Made by a program: the position numbers and the translations under genes. Shown one piece after another: positions 57,428 to 64,000 of a DNA stretch of 64,000 nucleotides. The DNA is taken from contig NZ_WNKF01000006.1 of the NCBI RefSeq assembly GCF_010119225.1, positions 186,001-250,000 on the forward strand, written 5' to 3'. Source of the DNA: Cyclobacterium roseum. GTDB lineage: Bacteria > Bacteroidota > Bacteroidia > Cytophagales > Cyclobacteriaceae. Under the pieces are notes generated by a model. The model was not told where the DNA came from and ran no database searches. It saw only the letters and a list, made by a program, of their open reading frames with translations. Numbering within the stretch: position 1 is the stretch's first letter; every line of letters starts with the position of its first letter.

Positions 57428-58648
57428 TTATTTAAATGGGTTTTCATACCAGATTACACCCAGTCCCCTTTTAGATCCATCCTCGGCTGTTTCTTCCGAG
57501 GTCACTATATCCAAATCTCCGTCTCCGTCCAGGTCGATCAGGGAGACAAAATCGTATTTGACTCCTTCCGGTCCACTGATATCCAATACTCCTGGAAAAG
57601 AACCCTGATAATCCATCAATGCGACGATTCCGGATTTTCCCAATGCTCCCTCAAAAGACGCTACCAAATCCATATTCCCGTCCTGGTCCAAATCTGCAAC
57701 AAGTGCTGATTTACCTCGCGTCCCCGATCCCTCCGGGTAAGGAATCAACTTTTGATCCCAGCGATCTCCCTGCCGCTGAAACAAAACCCAACCCCTGAGT
57801 AAATCTGGTACGATCAGGTCAGGCTGCTCCCCGGCACCATTTCCAATTATTCCTAAAAACATGGGTTCTCCCTCCTCCAGGCCCAATAAATGGGATTCCC
57901 ATTGCTCTTCAAGCCCTTGTTTACCCGGATTTTCCAACCAGCGCAATCCGCGAAGTTCTCCCTTTCGATCGGTGATCAAAAGGTCTTTTCTACCATCATC
58001 GTTCATATCCAGAAGTTCGATGGACATAATCCAGCCGGCGGTCGAAATTTCGTGGTAGACCCATTCCGAAACCTTTCGCGGATCCTCCGGTGCCTGCAGC
58101 CAGCCAATGGTGCCATTAGGATCTTTGGATCCTACTACCAGGTCCGGACCGTATTTCCCATCCATATCCACCGCTCTTCCAAACATCCACCGGGTTTTTC
58201 CAATGGTCACCGGAATATCCTCCGATTTCCAGGCCTTGGGATGGAGGTAGTCAGCAGGATTACCGGGTGCCCAATGGATGGTGATCCGCTGGTGAGCTCC
58301 TTCCGAAAACGTTACCAAGTCCATTTGCTTGTCACCATCCAGGTCAACGGCAAAAGCATCCTCCACATCCGGAGAGGGCACTTCCAGGAAGGGCCAGGGT
58401 TTCCTGGGATCATCCGGCTGGATATACAATCTGGATACGCCTCCTTCTTCCCAGCCCACTACTAAATCCATTTTTCCATCACCGTTTACATCAGCGATTT
58501 TGGTGCCATCTGCACCCAGAGAACTGTCATCAATGGCATGCCGTTTCCAAGGTTCTTTGTTCAGGAAAGTAGCATCCTGCCGGGCAATGGATGGGTAAAA
58601 AACAAGGACTTGCACGAAAAGAAAGCCGATAAAAAGATTCATTTTCAT
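57428..58648 (-). CDS. FG-GAP/VCBS repeat exported protein
   Basis: A 406-residue exported protein with a signal peptide (about 1-23) and at least five calcium-binding FG-GAP-like repeats, such as DVNGDGKMDLV (53-63), DLDGDKQMDLV, DMNDDGRKDLL, DLDQDGNMDLV and DLDGDGDLDIV near the C-terminus. These repeats make an integrin-like propeller. Proteins like this are frequent in sugar-degradation loci of Bacteroidota and Planctomycetota and may bind or process polysaccharides; some have lyase activity. No type IX signal is seen. It lies between the two sialidase-fold genes in the operon. Confidence 0.85.
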   Translation of the reverse strand: MKMNLFIGFLFVQVLVFYPSIARQDATFLNKEPWKRHAIDDSSLGADGTKIADVNGDGKMDLVVGWEEGGVSRLYIQPDDPRKPWPFLEVPSPDVEDAFAVDLDGDKQMDLVTFSEGAHQRITIHWAPGNPADYLHPKAWKSEDIPVTIGKTRWMFGRAVDMDGKYGPDLVVGSKDPNGTIGWLQAPEDPRKVSEWVYHEISTAGWIMSIELLDMNDDGRKDLLITDRKGELRGLRWLENPGKQGLEEQWESHLLGLEEGEPMFLGIIGNGAGEQPDLIVPDLLRGWVLFQRQGDRWDQKLIPYPEGSGTRGKSALVADLDQDGNMDLVASFEGALGKSGIVALMDYQGSFPGVLDISGPEGVKYDFVSLIDLDGDGDLDIVTSEETAEDGSKRGLGVIWYENPFK

Positions 58649-58702
58649 AATTGTCTTTCAATTTCCAATTTTTATTTCAAAAAAAAACAATCGGATTAAA
58701 CT

Positions 58703-59863
58703 TCACTCACCTTTAGGTTTACTACTGATGGTTTTTCTATCCCTGGCGATTTCAACCATTTTCTCATCGTAAGCACTGTGCCAAATGGCTTCTTCAGTAA
58801 ATGTGGCAAGTAAAATCTCCCTGTCTCCGGTCCGGTCCCGATCATACACTATGTGCAGGGTGCCATCCTCCGTCTCTTGCCCATCCGGATAGGAAACACC
58901 TGCCCTCTGATCAAGTAATAGTCCTCTGGACCAGGTAAACCCATCGTCGCTCGAAACAAAAGCCATCAGATGAGACCGCCCGGTGCGCACTCTGAGCGGT
59001 CCGTGTTTTACGAGTAGCAAATTACCTGAATGAAGTCGCCGTATAAAAAACCGGGCACTGGGATGCGCAAACAAGGAAGGTTGTAATGGAGACCAGGTTT
59101 CCCCTTGGTCGGATGAAAAACTTTCACCGATCCCATAATTGGTTCGGATCAATGCCCAAATTGTTCCATCCTCTTTTTCCACAAACATATGCTCATCATA
59201 CACCCTGTTTTCACGAGGCACCTGAATGGATCCTTTTACCTTCCAGGTTTTTCCCTGATCCCTGGAAACCACCATCCGGGCACTGTGATCCGTTAGCCTC
59301 CAGGTCGAGGCAGGCAGAGCCCATTCCCCGTTACTCAGAACCGTCGGCTTACACATCATGATGCCATCTGTCAGCCTCTTTGGATCGGACCAATTAGCTC
59401 CCGGTTCGGAACCCCCATCAGAAGTCATAGCCCACACACCTGCCTCGGTTCCATTCATGCCGATGGTTTGGGCCCAAAACACCCATAATTTACCGGTAGG
59501 ATCCATCCAAACTTCCGGATCAAAGGCCCGAACCGGACCCGCCCCATCCGGATCTACTACCAATACCTCTTCCCAGGTTTCTCCTGCATCTAGGCTTTGG
59601 GCCAGGACGACATAATTATTCTCATCTTCTCCCGGGCTTGTTCCGGCATACCAAACCGACCACATTCGTTGCCCGTCCTTACTTACTGCGAGGCTGGGAA
59701 TGCCCGTAAATTTTCGGTTTTGAAGCTGATGCCCGGGTGCATATTGCTTTTTCATAAGCACTTCGGGAGGATTTAAAAAAGAACGGTCCTCCTGCGCCGT
59801 TAATGGGTTGATCAAAAAAGTTCCTAATAATATCGCATTTAAAAGGGCAACAACTGGTTTCAT
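58703..59863 (-). CDS. Sialidase-fold (BNR) exported protein
   Basis: A 386-residue protein with a signal peptide (about 1-23, ending LTAQ) and a sialidase-like propeller. Asp-box-like repeats are visible: SLDAGETWEEV, SRDQGKTWKVK, SDQGETWSPL and SDDGFTWSRG. The RRLHSGNLLLVKHG and YPDGQETEDGTLHIVYDRDR blocks are typical of a BNR group annotated as exo-alpha-sialidase, though several members act on other sugars. It is not closely similar to the lipoprotein at 54518-55699. It is the first gene of the operon, next to the palindromic operator. Confidence 0.82.
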   Translation of the reverse strand: MKPVVALLNAILLGTFLINPLTAQEDRSFLNPPEVLMKKQYAPGHQLQNRKFTGIPSLAVSKDGQRMWSVWYAGTSPGEDENNYVVLAQSLDAGETWEEVLVVDPDGAGPVRAFDPEVWMDPTGKLWVFWAQTIGMNGTEAGVWAMTSDGGSEPGANWSDPKRLTDGIMMCKPTVLSNGEWALPASTWRLTDHSARMVVSRDQGKTWKVKGSIQVPRENRVYDEHMFVEKEDGTIWALIRTNYGIGESFSSDQGETWSPLQPSLFAHPSARFFIRRLHSGNLLLVKHGPLRVRTGRSHLMAFVSSDDGFTWSRGLLLDQRAGVSYPDGQETEDGTLHIVYDRDRTGDREILLATFTEEAIWHSAYDEKMVEIARDRKTISSKPKGE

Positions 59864-59885
59864 TGTGGGTTTATTCGGTGGTTTG

Positions 59886-59911
59886 GCGTAAAATACATTA
59901 AGATTTTACGC
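59886..59911. promoter_or_regulatory. Perfect inverted repeat, candidate operator between divergent sugar operons
   Basis: GCGTAAAAT (59886-59894) and ATTTTACGC (59903-59911) form a perfect 9-base inverted repeat with an 8-base centre. It lies 23 bases upstream of the minus-strand operon start codon and about 107 bases before the plus-strand ATG. There is no T-run, so it is not a terminator. A LacI, GntR or AraC-type regulator could bind it. Confidence 0.5.
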
Positions 59912-60017
59912 TTTAAAAGAAAATCTACTTAAATGTACCCAATCCAAGCAAAAACCATTTCTCTGAGGGATTATTTTTATATATTGAAGGCTTAATGTGG
60001 ATAAACCTAAAATTTCA

Positions 60018-61385
60018 ATGAAGCCTTTAAAACTTAACAGAAGAAAATTTATCAAAGGAGGTACCGCACTGATGGCACTAAGCAGCGTTGGGGTGCAGGC
60101 CATGCCCTGGTCGGATCGAAAAGTCCCGTACAACGTTGGCCTGATCGGTACCGGCTGGTATGGTAAAAGTGATTTATTCCGGCTGATTCAAGTGGCAGAA
60201 GTGGAAGTAATCGCTCTCGCCGATCCTGACCAAAACTTATTGGATGAAGCGGGAAAACTGGTCAGCCAGCGACAAAAGTCAGGCAATACCCCTAAAAAAT
60301 ACACCCATTACCGGCAGATGCTGGAGGAAAACGAGCTGGACATTGTATTGGTAGGAAGCCCTGACCACTGGCATGCGTTGCAGGCCATCGATTCCATACA
60401 GGCTGGAGCACATGTGTACCTGCAAAAACCCATCAGCGTGGATGTTATTGAAGGCGAAGCAATCCTTGCTGCTGCCCGTAAACACAATAAAGTAGTTCAG
60501 ATTGGTACCCAGCGAAGAAGCACCCCTCACCTGGTGGAGGCTAAAAAAAATATTGTAGACAAAGGTTTGTTAGGAAAGGTTTCTCATGCTGAAATGTGCT
60601 GCTATTACCACATGCGGGCCAATGGTGATCCGGAGGTACAAGCTGTTCCGGATTTTTTTGATTATGACCTATGGGTAGGTCCGGGACCGATGCGTCCTTT
60701 TGACGGTCTTCCTCATCGTCGCTGGTGGCGAACCATGATGGAATACAGCAATGGCATCACTGGTGATATGTGTGTGCACATGTTTGATGCGGTGCGGTGG
60801 ACCCTGGGTTTGGGATGGCCCAAAAGCGTGTTTGCTACCGGGGGTATTTACGTGCAAAAAGGCGGAAAATCCACCATAGCAGATACCCAGACAGCCACAT
60901 TCCATTACGATGAACTGGATTGCGTTTGGACTCACCGGTCCTGGGGAACGCCTCAGGATCCCGAATATCCCTGGGCTTACAAGATTTATGGCGATAAGGG
61001 TACGCTCAAAGCATCCGTTACCAAATACGAATTCGTTCCCCACGGAGGAGGAGAAGTCATCAAAGGTGATGTCGTGTACGAAAGGGAGGAATACCCCGAA
61101 GACCTGAACGAAAAAGACATAGAACTTCATGCAGCCCCGGCCACCAGAGATCATATGCGGGATTTTCTGCGGGCCATTGAACAAGGTGGCAGGCCTGTGG
61201 CTGACATAGAAGAAGGGCATATTTCTACCGCCAGTTGTATCATGGCCAACATGTCCATGGCCTTGGGCAGGCCTTTGGTCTACGATCCCGAAAAAAGGAT
61301 TGTTGTCAATGATGAAGAAGCTACCCGACTACTGAGAAGACCCTACCGGGCTCCTTTTCAGCATCCGGACCCCAATTTTGTTTAA
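60018..61385 (+). CDS. Tat-exported Gfo/Idh/MocA family oxidoreductase
   Basis: A 455-residue NAD(P)-dependent oxidoreductase with a twin-arginine signal (R8-R9-KFIKGG). The Rossmann motif is G44-x-G46-xx-G49 (LIGTGWYGK). The usual EKP motif reads QKP in YLQKPIS (near residue 137), and the active-site histidine region is MCVHMFDAVRW. Exported members keep the cofactor tightly bound, as glucose-fructose oxidoreductase does. Some relatives act as redox-assisted glycosidases (GH109). A GTG at 59997 is an alternative start; the ATG at 60018 gives the better Tat signal. It is the first gene of a pair with the GH-A-like gene. Confidence 0.88.
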   Translation: MKPLKLNRRKFIKGGTALMALSSVGVQAMPWSDRKVPYNVGLIGTGWYGKSDLFRLIQVAEVEVIALADPDQNLLDEAGKLVSQRQKSGNTPKKYTHYRQMLEENELDIVLVGSPDHWHALQAIDSIQAGAHVYLQKPISVDVIEGEAILAAARKHNKVVQIGTQRRSTPHLVEAKKNIVDKGLLGKVSHAEMCCYYHMRANGDPEVQAVPDFFDYDLWVGPGPMRPFDGLPHRRWWRTMMEYSNGITGDMCVHMFDAVRWTLGLGWPKSVFATGGIYVQKGGKSTIADTQTATFHYDELDCVWTHRSWGTPQDPEYPWAYKIYGDKGTLKASVTKYEFVPHGGGEVIKGDVVYEREEYPEDLNEKDIELHAAPATRDHMRDFLRAIEQGGRPVADIEEGHISTASCIMANMSMALGRPLVYDPEKRIVVNDEEATRLLRRPYRAPFQHPDPNFV

Positions 61386-61393
61386 AAAGAATC

Positions 61394-61424
61394 GGCCTGT
61401 TCCCTGTGGACGGGCCTTTCTTTT
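61394..61424 (+). terminator. Putative terminator/attenuator after the Gfo/Idh gene
   Basis: GGCCTGT and TCC (61394-61403) pair with GGA and CGGGCC (61408-61416) with one bulge and one wobble pair, followed by TTTCTTTT. It lies 9 bases after the stop and before the next start, so it could weaken readthrough into the hydrolase gene. Confidence 0.5.
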
Positions 61425-61443
61425 CCACCTCAATCAAAAACCC

Positions 61444-62553
61444 ATGATACTTCGTACTGCCTTCCCCACATTTACTTCCGCGGTTTGTCTAGCCATCTGT
61501 TGTTTGCTATCAGGATTTATTTCCCCTTCCCTCGCGCAAACTAAGGTTGAGATAAAGGGGAAAAAATTCTATATCAACGGTAAGCCCACCTACCCCGACA
61601 GAACCTGGAAGGGGAATTCCATTGAGGGTTTGCTAATGAATGCCCGACTGGTGCAGGGGGTTTTTGACGATCTCAACCCGGAAACCGTGGACCTTTGGAA
61701 ATATCCAGATACAGGGAAATGGGATCCCGATCGGAATACTCGTGAATTTGTGGAAAACATGTCCGATTGGAAAGCGCATGGCATGCTCTCCTTCACCATA
61801 AATCTACAAGGTGGCAGCCCGGAGGGCTATAGTCGAAACCAACCCTGGCATAATTCTGCTTTCACAGCATCAGGTGACCTGAGACCTGCCTACATGAGTC
61901 GGTTAAAAAAAATCCTGGATGAAGCCGATCGCCTGGAAATGGTGCCCATCTTAGGTCTTTTCTATTTTGGACAGGATCAGCGGCTTCAAGATGAAGAGGC
62001 GGTGATCCAGGCCGTGGACAACGTACTCAACTGGTTGCATGCCCGCTCCTACAAGCACGTTGTCATAGAAGTAAATAACGAGTGTAATGTGCGATATACC
62101 CACGAAATCCTTCAACCGGAACGGGTTCACGAACTCATACTAAGAGTTAAAGCCAATGAAAAAAACGGGTTCAGGTACTTGGTAAGTACCAGCTATGGCG
62201 GAGGTTTCATTCCACTTCCAAACGTGGTAAAAGCGGCAGATTTTATTCTCCTCCACGGGAATGGCGTGTCAGATCCAGACCGTATTGTGGAAATGGTCAA
62301 TGAGACCAAATCAATCGAAGGATATCGGGACATGCCCATCCTATTCAATGAAGACGATCATTTTGACTTTGACAAAGACTGGAACAACTGCATTGCTGCG
62401 GTGTCTTCCTTTGCCTCCTGGGGCTTCTTTGATTTTCGAATGGAAGACGAGGGCTTCGAACAAGGCTACCAAAGTGTTCCTGTGGACTGGGGCATCCGGT
62501 CAGAACGAAAAAAAGCATTTTTTAACCTCCTGCGTGAAATTACCGGGTATTAA
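61444..62553 (+). CDS. Exported clan GH-A-like glycoside hydrolase
   Basis: A 369-residue protein with a signal peptide (about 1-32, ending SLAQ) and a TIM-barrel of the cellulase-like type. The motif HVVIEVNNECNV contains N212-E213, where clan GH-A enzymes carry the Asn-Glu acid/base, and ILFNEDDHFDF contains E303, at the place of the nucleophile at the end of strand 7. This two-glutamate pattern supports an active retaining glycosidase, but I cannot name the GH family or substrate. An earlier ATG at 61378 overlaps the previous gene and would add 22 residues before the signal, so 61444 is taken. Confidence 0.75.
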   Translation: MILRTAFPTFTSAVCLAICCLLSGFISPSLAQTKVEIKGKKFYINGKPTYPDRTWKGNSIEGLLMNARLVQGVFDDLNPETVDLWKYPDTGKWDPDRNTREFVENMSDWKAHGMLSFTINLQGGSPEGYSRNQPWHNSAFTASGDLRPAYMSRLKKILDEADRLEMVPILGLFYFGQDQRLQDEEAVIQAVDNVLNWLHARSYKHVVIEVNNECNVRYTHEILQPERVHELILRVKANEKNGFRYLVSTSYGGGFIPLPNVVKAADFILLHGNGVSDPDRIVEMVNETKSIEGYRDMPILFNEDDHFDFDKDWNNCIAAVSSFASWGFFDFRMEDEGFEQGYQSVPVDWGIRSERKKAFFNLLREITGY

Positions 62554-62585
62554 AAAAACCACCAGCAAAATGGCTGGTGGTTTTT
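62554..62585. terminator. Bidirectional terminator between hydrolase and second Gfo/Idh gene
   Basis: A 13-base perfect stem (AAAAACCACCAGC at 62554-62566, GCTGGTGGTTTTT at 62573-62585) with a 6-base loop, starting directly after the stop codon at 62553. Its A/T arms serve both convergent genes. Confidence 0.9.
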
Positions 62586-62607
62586 GGGTGTTTTTCAAGT
62601 AGGTTTC

Positions 62608-64000
62608 TTACACTTTGAATCCTTCTCGGTAGTTTCTACCTACAAATTGATTGGCTTCTTCCAAATTGGTGATGCGCATGTTTTCACCATCCCATAACAG
62701 CTTCTTGCGACCGAAAAATTCTGCCTGTCCGCGGCTGTTTTCCCGGCGCAACATATAGCTTCTGATAGCCAGGTTACCCATTAATACTGTCTCGGTCATG
62801 GGACCTGCGTAATCGAAGGAGGAAGTAAGGCCTTTGTGTTCCGTGCTGTTGAATCCCGCTTTGCAGGCATCTACCCACCTTCTTTGGTGCCCGTATTCAG
62901 GCTCCTCGTTTTTCTCAACTTCCGGCCCAAATTCAGTGGTACCGTCATTCAGGTATAGCTTGGGCATAAGTGGGGAACTATCGTTTATATTGGTGGAAAT
63001 GATCCCTTTTTCTCCAATAATTAATACTCCGTTCGCACTGTTGTTTCCTCCGATATCGTCATCTGCCGGAATGATGTCCGGGTGGGAAGGACGAATACCA
63101 CCATCGCTCCAGGTCATCTCAATAGGCGATTTGCTTTTAACCGTCTCGTTAAAATGAAGGGTGATAAAGGAAGCAGGCGGGCAACCTTTGGGATAGTAAT
63201 CGGCAGTCCACATATCGGTATAGATGGAAGCAACACTGCATTCTGCATCGGTGGGGTATTTCAGTCCAAGGGTACGAAAGGGAATATCAATGAGATGACA
63301 CCCTACATCCCCCAAAGCACCCGTTCCATAATCCCACCAGCCTCTCCAATTAAAGGGGTGCAGGTTGGGAGTGAATGGAATGTATTCCGAAGGACCTAAC
63401 CAAAGGTCCCAGTGAAGATCGTCCGGTTTTTTGGATGGAGCAGGCTCCGGAAAAGGAATTCCCTGAGGCCAAACGGGACGATTGGTCCAAACCTGCACTT
63501 TTGATACTTTTCCAATTTTGTCCTCGTCAATCCAATTTTGAACCATATCGAGCAAGGGATTGGATCCTCCCTGGTTTCCCATTTGGCTTACAATTTTTTT
63601 ATCTCTTGCCATTTGGGTTAGCATCCTGGCCTCACGGATATTATGGGTCATGGGCTTTTGCACATACACGTGTTTGCCCCGCTCCATGGCATAGGCTGCC
63701 GCCGGTCCATGAACATGATCCGGTGTGGAAATGGTAACGGCATCGATGTCTTTTTCCTTATCCAGCATTTCCCGGTAATCACTGTACCGCTTGGCATTAG
63801 GGAAATTTTCGACAGACCGGGAAGCAGATCCCGAAAAATCTACATCACAAAGGGCAACGACCCTTTCTCTGCCATTAACTGAGGCATTCTTGATATCGCT
63901 GGCACCTTTGCCTCCGGCCCCGATGGCTGCCAAATTCAGCTGATCACTGGGAGCGGTGTACCCTACTCCTCCCAACACATGCCTGGGAACAAAAATAATG
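62608..64000 (-). CDS. Gfo/Idh/MocA family oxidoreductase (5' end cut by window)
   Basis: An NAD(P)-dependent oxidoreductase; 464 codons (463 residues plus stop) are visible, and the frame stays open to base 64000, where codons read IIFVPRHVLGG, the usual end of a Tat signal in this subgroup. The start codon is therefore outside the window. The Rossmann segment is NLAAIGAGGKGASD, and the EKP equivalent is QKP in VYVQKPMTHNI. Later blocks NWRGWWDYGTGALGDVGCHLID and RRENSRGQAEFF are typical of exported Bacteroidota members of unknown substrate. It is not a close copy of the 60018-61385 protein. Confidence 0.9.
   Translation of the reverse strand, partial: IIFVPRHVLGGVGYTAPSDQLNLAAIGAGGKGASDIKNASVNGRERVVALCDVDFSGSASRSVENFPNAKRYSDYREMLDKEKDIDAVTISTPDHVHGPAAAYAMERGKHVYVQKPMTHNIREARMLTQMARDKKIVSQMGNQGGSNPLLDMVQNWIDEDKIGKVSKVQVWTNRPVWPQGIPFPEPAPSKKPDDLHWDLWLGPSEYIPFTPNLHPFNWRGWWDYGTGALGDVGCHLIDIPFRTLGLKYPTDAECSVASIYTDMWTADYYPKGCPPASFITLHFNETVKSKSPIEMTWSDGGIRPSHPDIIPADDDIGGNNSANGVLIIGEKGIISTNINDSSPLMPKLYLNDGTTEFGPEVEKNEEPEYGHQRRWVDACKAGFNSTEHKGLTSSFDYAGPMTETVLMGNLAIRSYMLRRENSRGQAEFFGRKKLLWDGENMRITNLEEANQFVGRNYREGFKV

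Noticed and set aside
52013-59863. Reading the sugar operon as a normal sialic acid (nan) cluster
   Set aside because: Two sialidase-fold proteins, an SSS symporter and a NanA-family aldolase are suggestive, but no ManNAc kinase or epimerase is present and a FucI-like isomerase is; the specificity is therefore left open.

Overview
This window looks like a chromosomal segment of an aerobic, probably marine or surface-water member of the Bacteroidota. The evidence is type IX secretion genes (sprA, porU, porV), several promoters of the Bacteroidota type (TTG, about 19-20 bases, TAnnTTTG), weak ribosome binding sites, and typical families such as DUF5777, TPR-histidine kinases and Tat-exported Gfo/Idh oxidoreductases. 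A Cytophagales/Cyclobacteriaceae-like origin is my guess from the general look of the proteins and is not proven. I saw no rRNA, tRNA, CRISPR array, insertion sequence or phage gene. The genes are densely packed and intact, and only the two at the window edges are cut.

Layout. Positions 1-7486: the 3' part of sprA, then gcvH, a VanZ-like protein and a TonB-like protein, closed by a clear terminator. 7568-13365: DUF2237 (+), then yicC, a large propeller/Omp85-like outer membrane protein and a DAO-type flavoenzyme (-). 13422-20514: a tightly coupled + strand operon of MBL hydrolase, pssA, porU, porV and a degenerate M16 protein; most junctions overlap by 4-17 bases. 20509-34617: housekeeping genes and transporters (GT2, YigZ, 3'-5' exonuclease, NhaC, Mpo1-like, CPA2 antiporter, queA, ABC permease, recA, DUF3108, a PhoB/PhoR-like two-component pair, flavodoxin reductase-like). 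34731-39599: an MFS transporter, then an inorganic-carbon-looking locus: a Rossmann NAD(P) protein, a LysR regulator, a 171-residue protein that I read as a divergent beta-carbonic-anhydrase-like protein, and an SbtA-type bicarbonate transporter. 39638-41561: a three-gene operon of a Tat-exported Rieske lipoprotein, YceI and DUF5777. 41807-48496: an exported unknown, an esterase, a DegT aminotransferase, a photolyase/cryptochrome with a divergent TIGR03643-like gene, and pgi. 49041-52003: a TPR-histidine kinase and a small receptor-like membrane protein.

52013-64000 is an accessory sugar-catabolism region. A six-gene minus-strand operon carries two sialidase-fold (BNR) proteins, an FG-GAP repeat protein, an L-fucose-isomerase-like enzyme, a DHDPS/NanA-family aldolase and a sodium:solute symporter. 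Divergent from it is a plus-strand pair of a Tat-exported Gfo/Idh oxidoreductase and a clan GH-A-like hydrolase, followed by a convergent second Gfo/Idh gene cut by the window end. A perfect 9-base inverted repeat (59886-59911) sits between the divergent operons and is a good candidate operator. There is no SusC/SusD pair in the window, so the operon seems built to process small saccharides taken up by the symporter.

The observations I rate highest are the SbtA partner with carbonic-anhydrase-like features and its two spaced T-N11-A dyads, the fucose-isomerase/aldolase/sialidase-fold operon with its operator, the M16 protein with a destroyed zinc motif coupled to porUV, and the fusion of a degenerate gluzincin, a TolB-like propeller and an Omp85-like barrel. 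All functional statements rest on reading motifs by eye; no database search was run.
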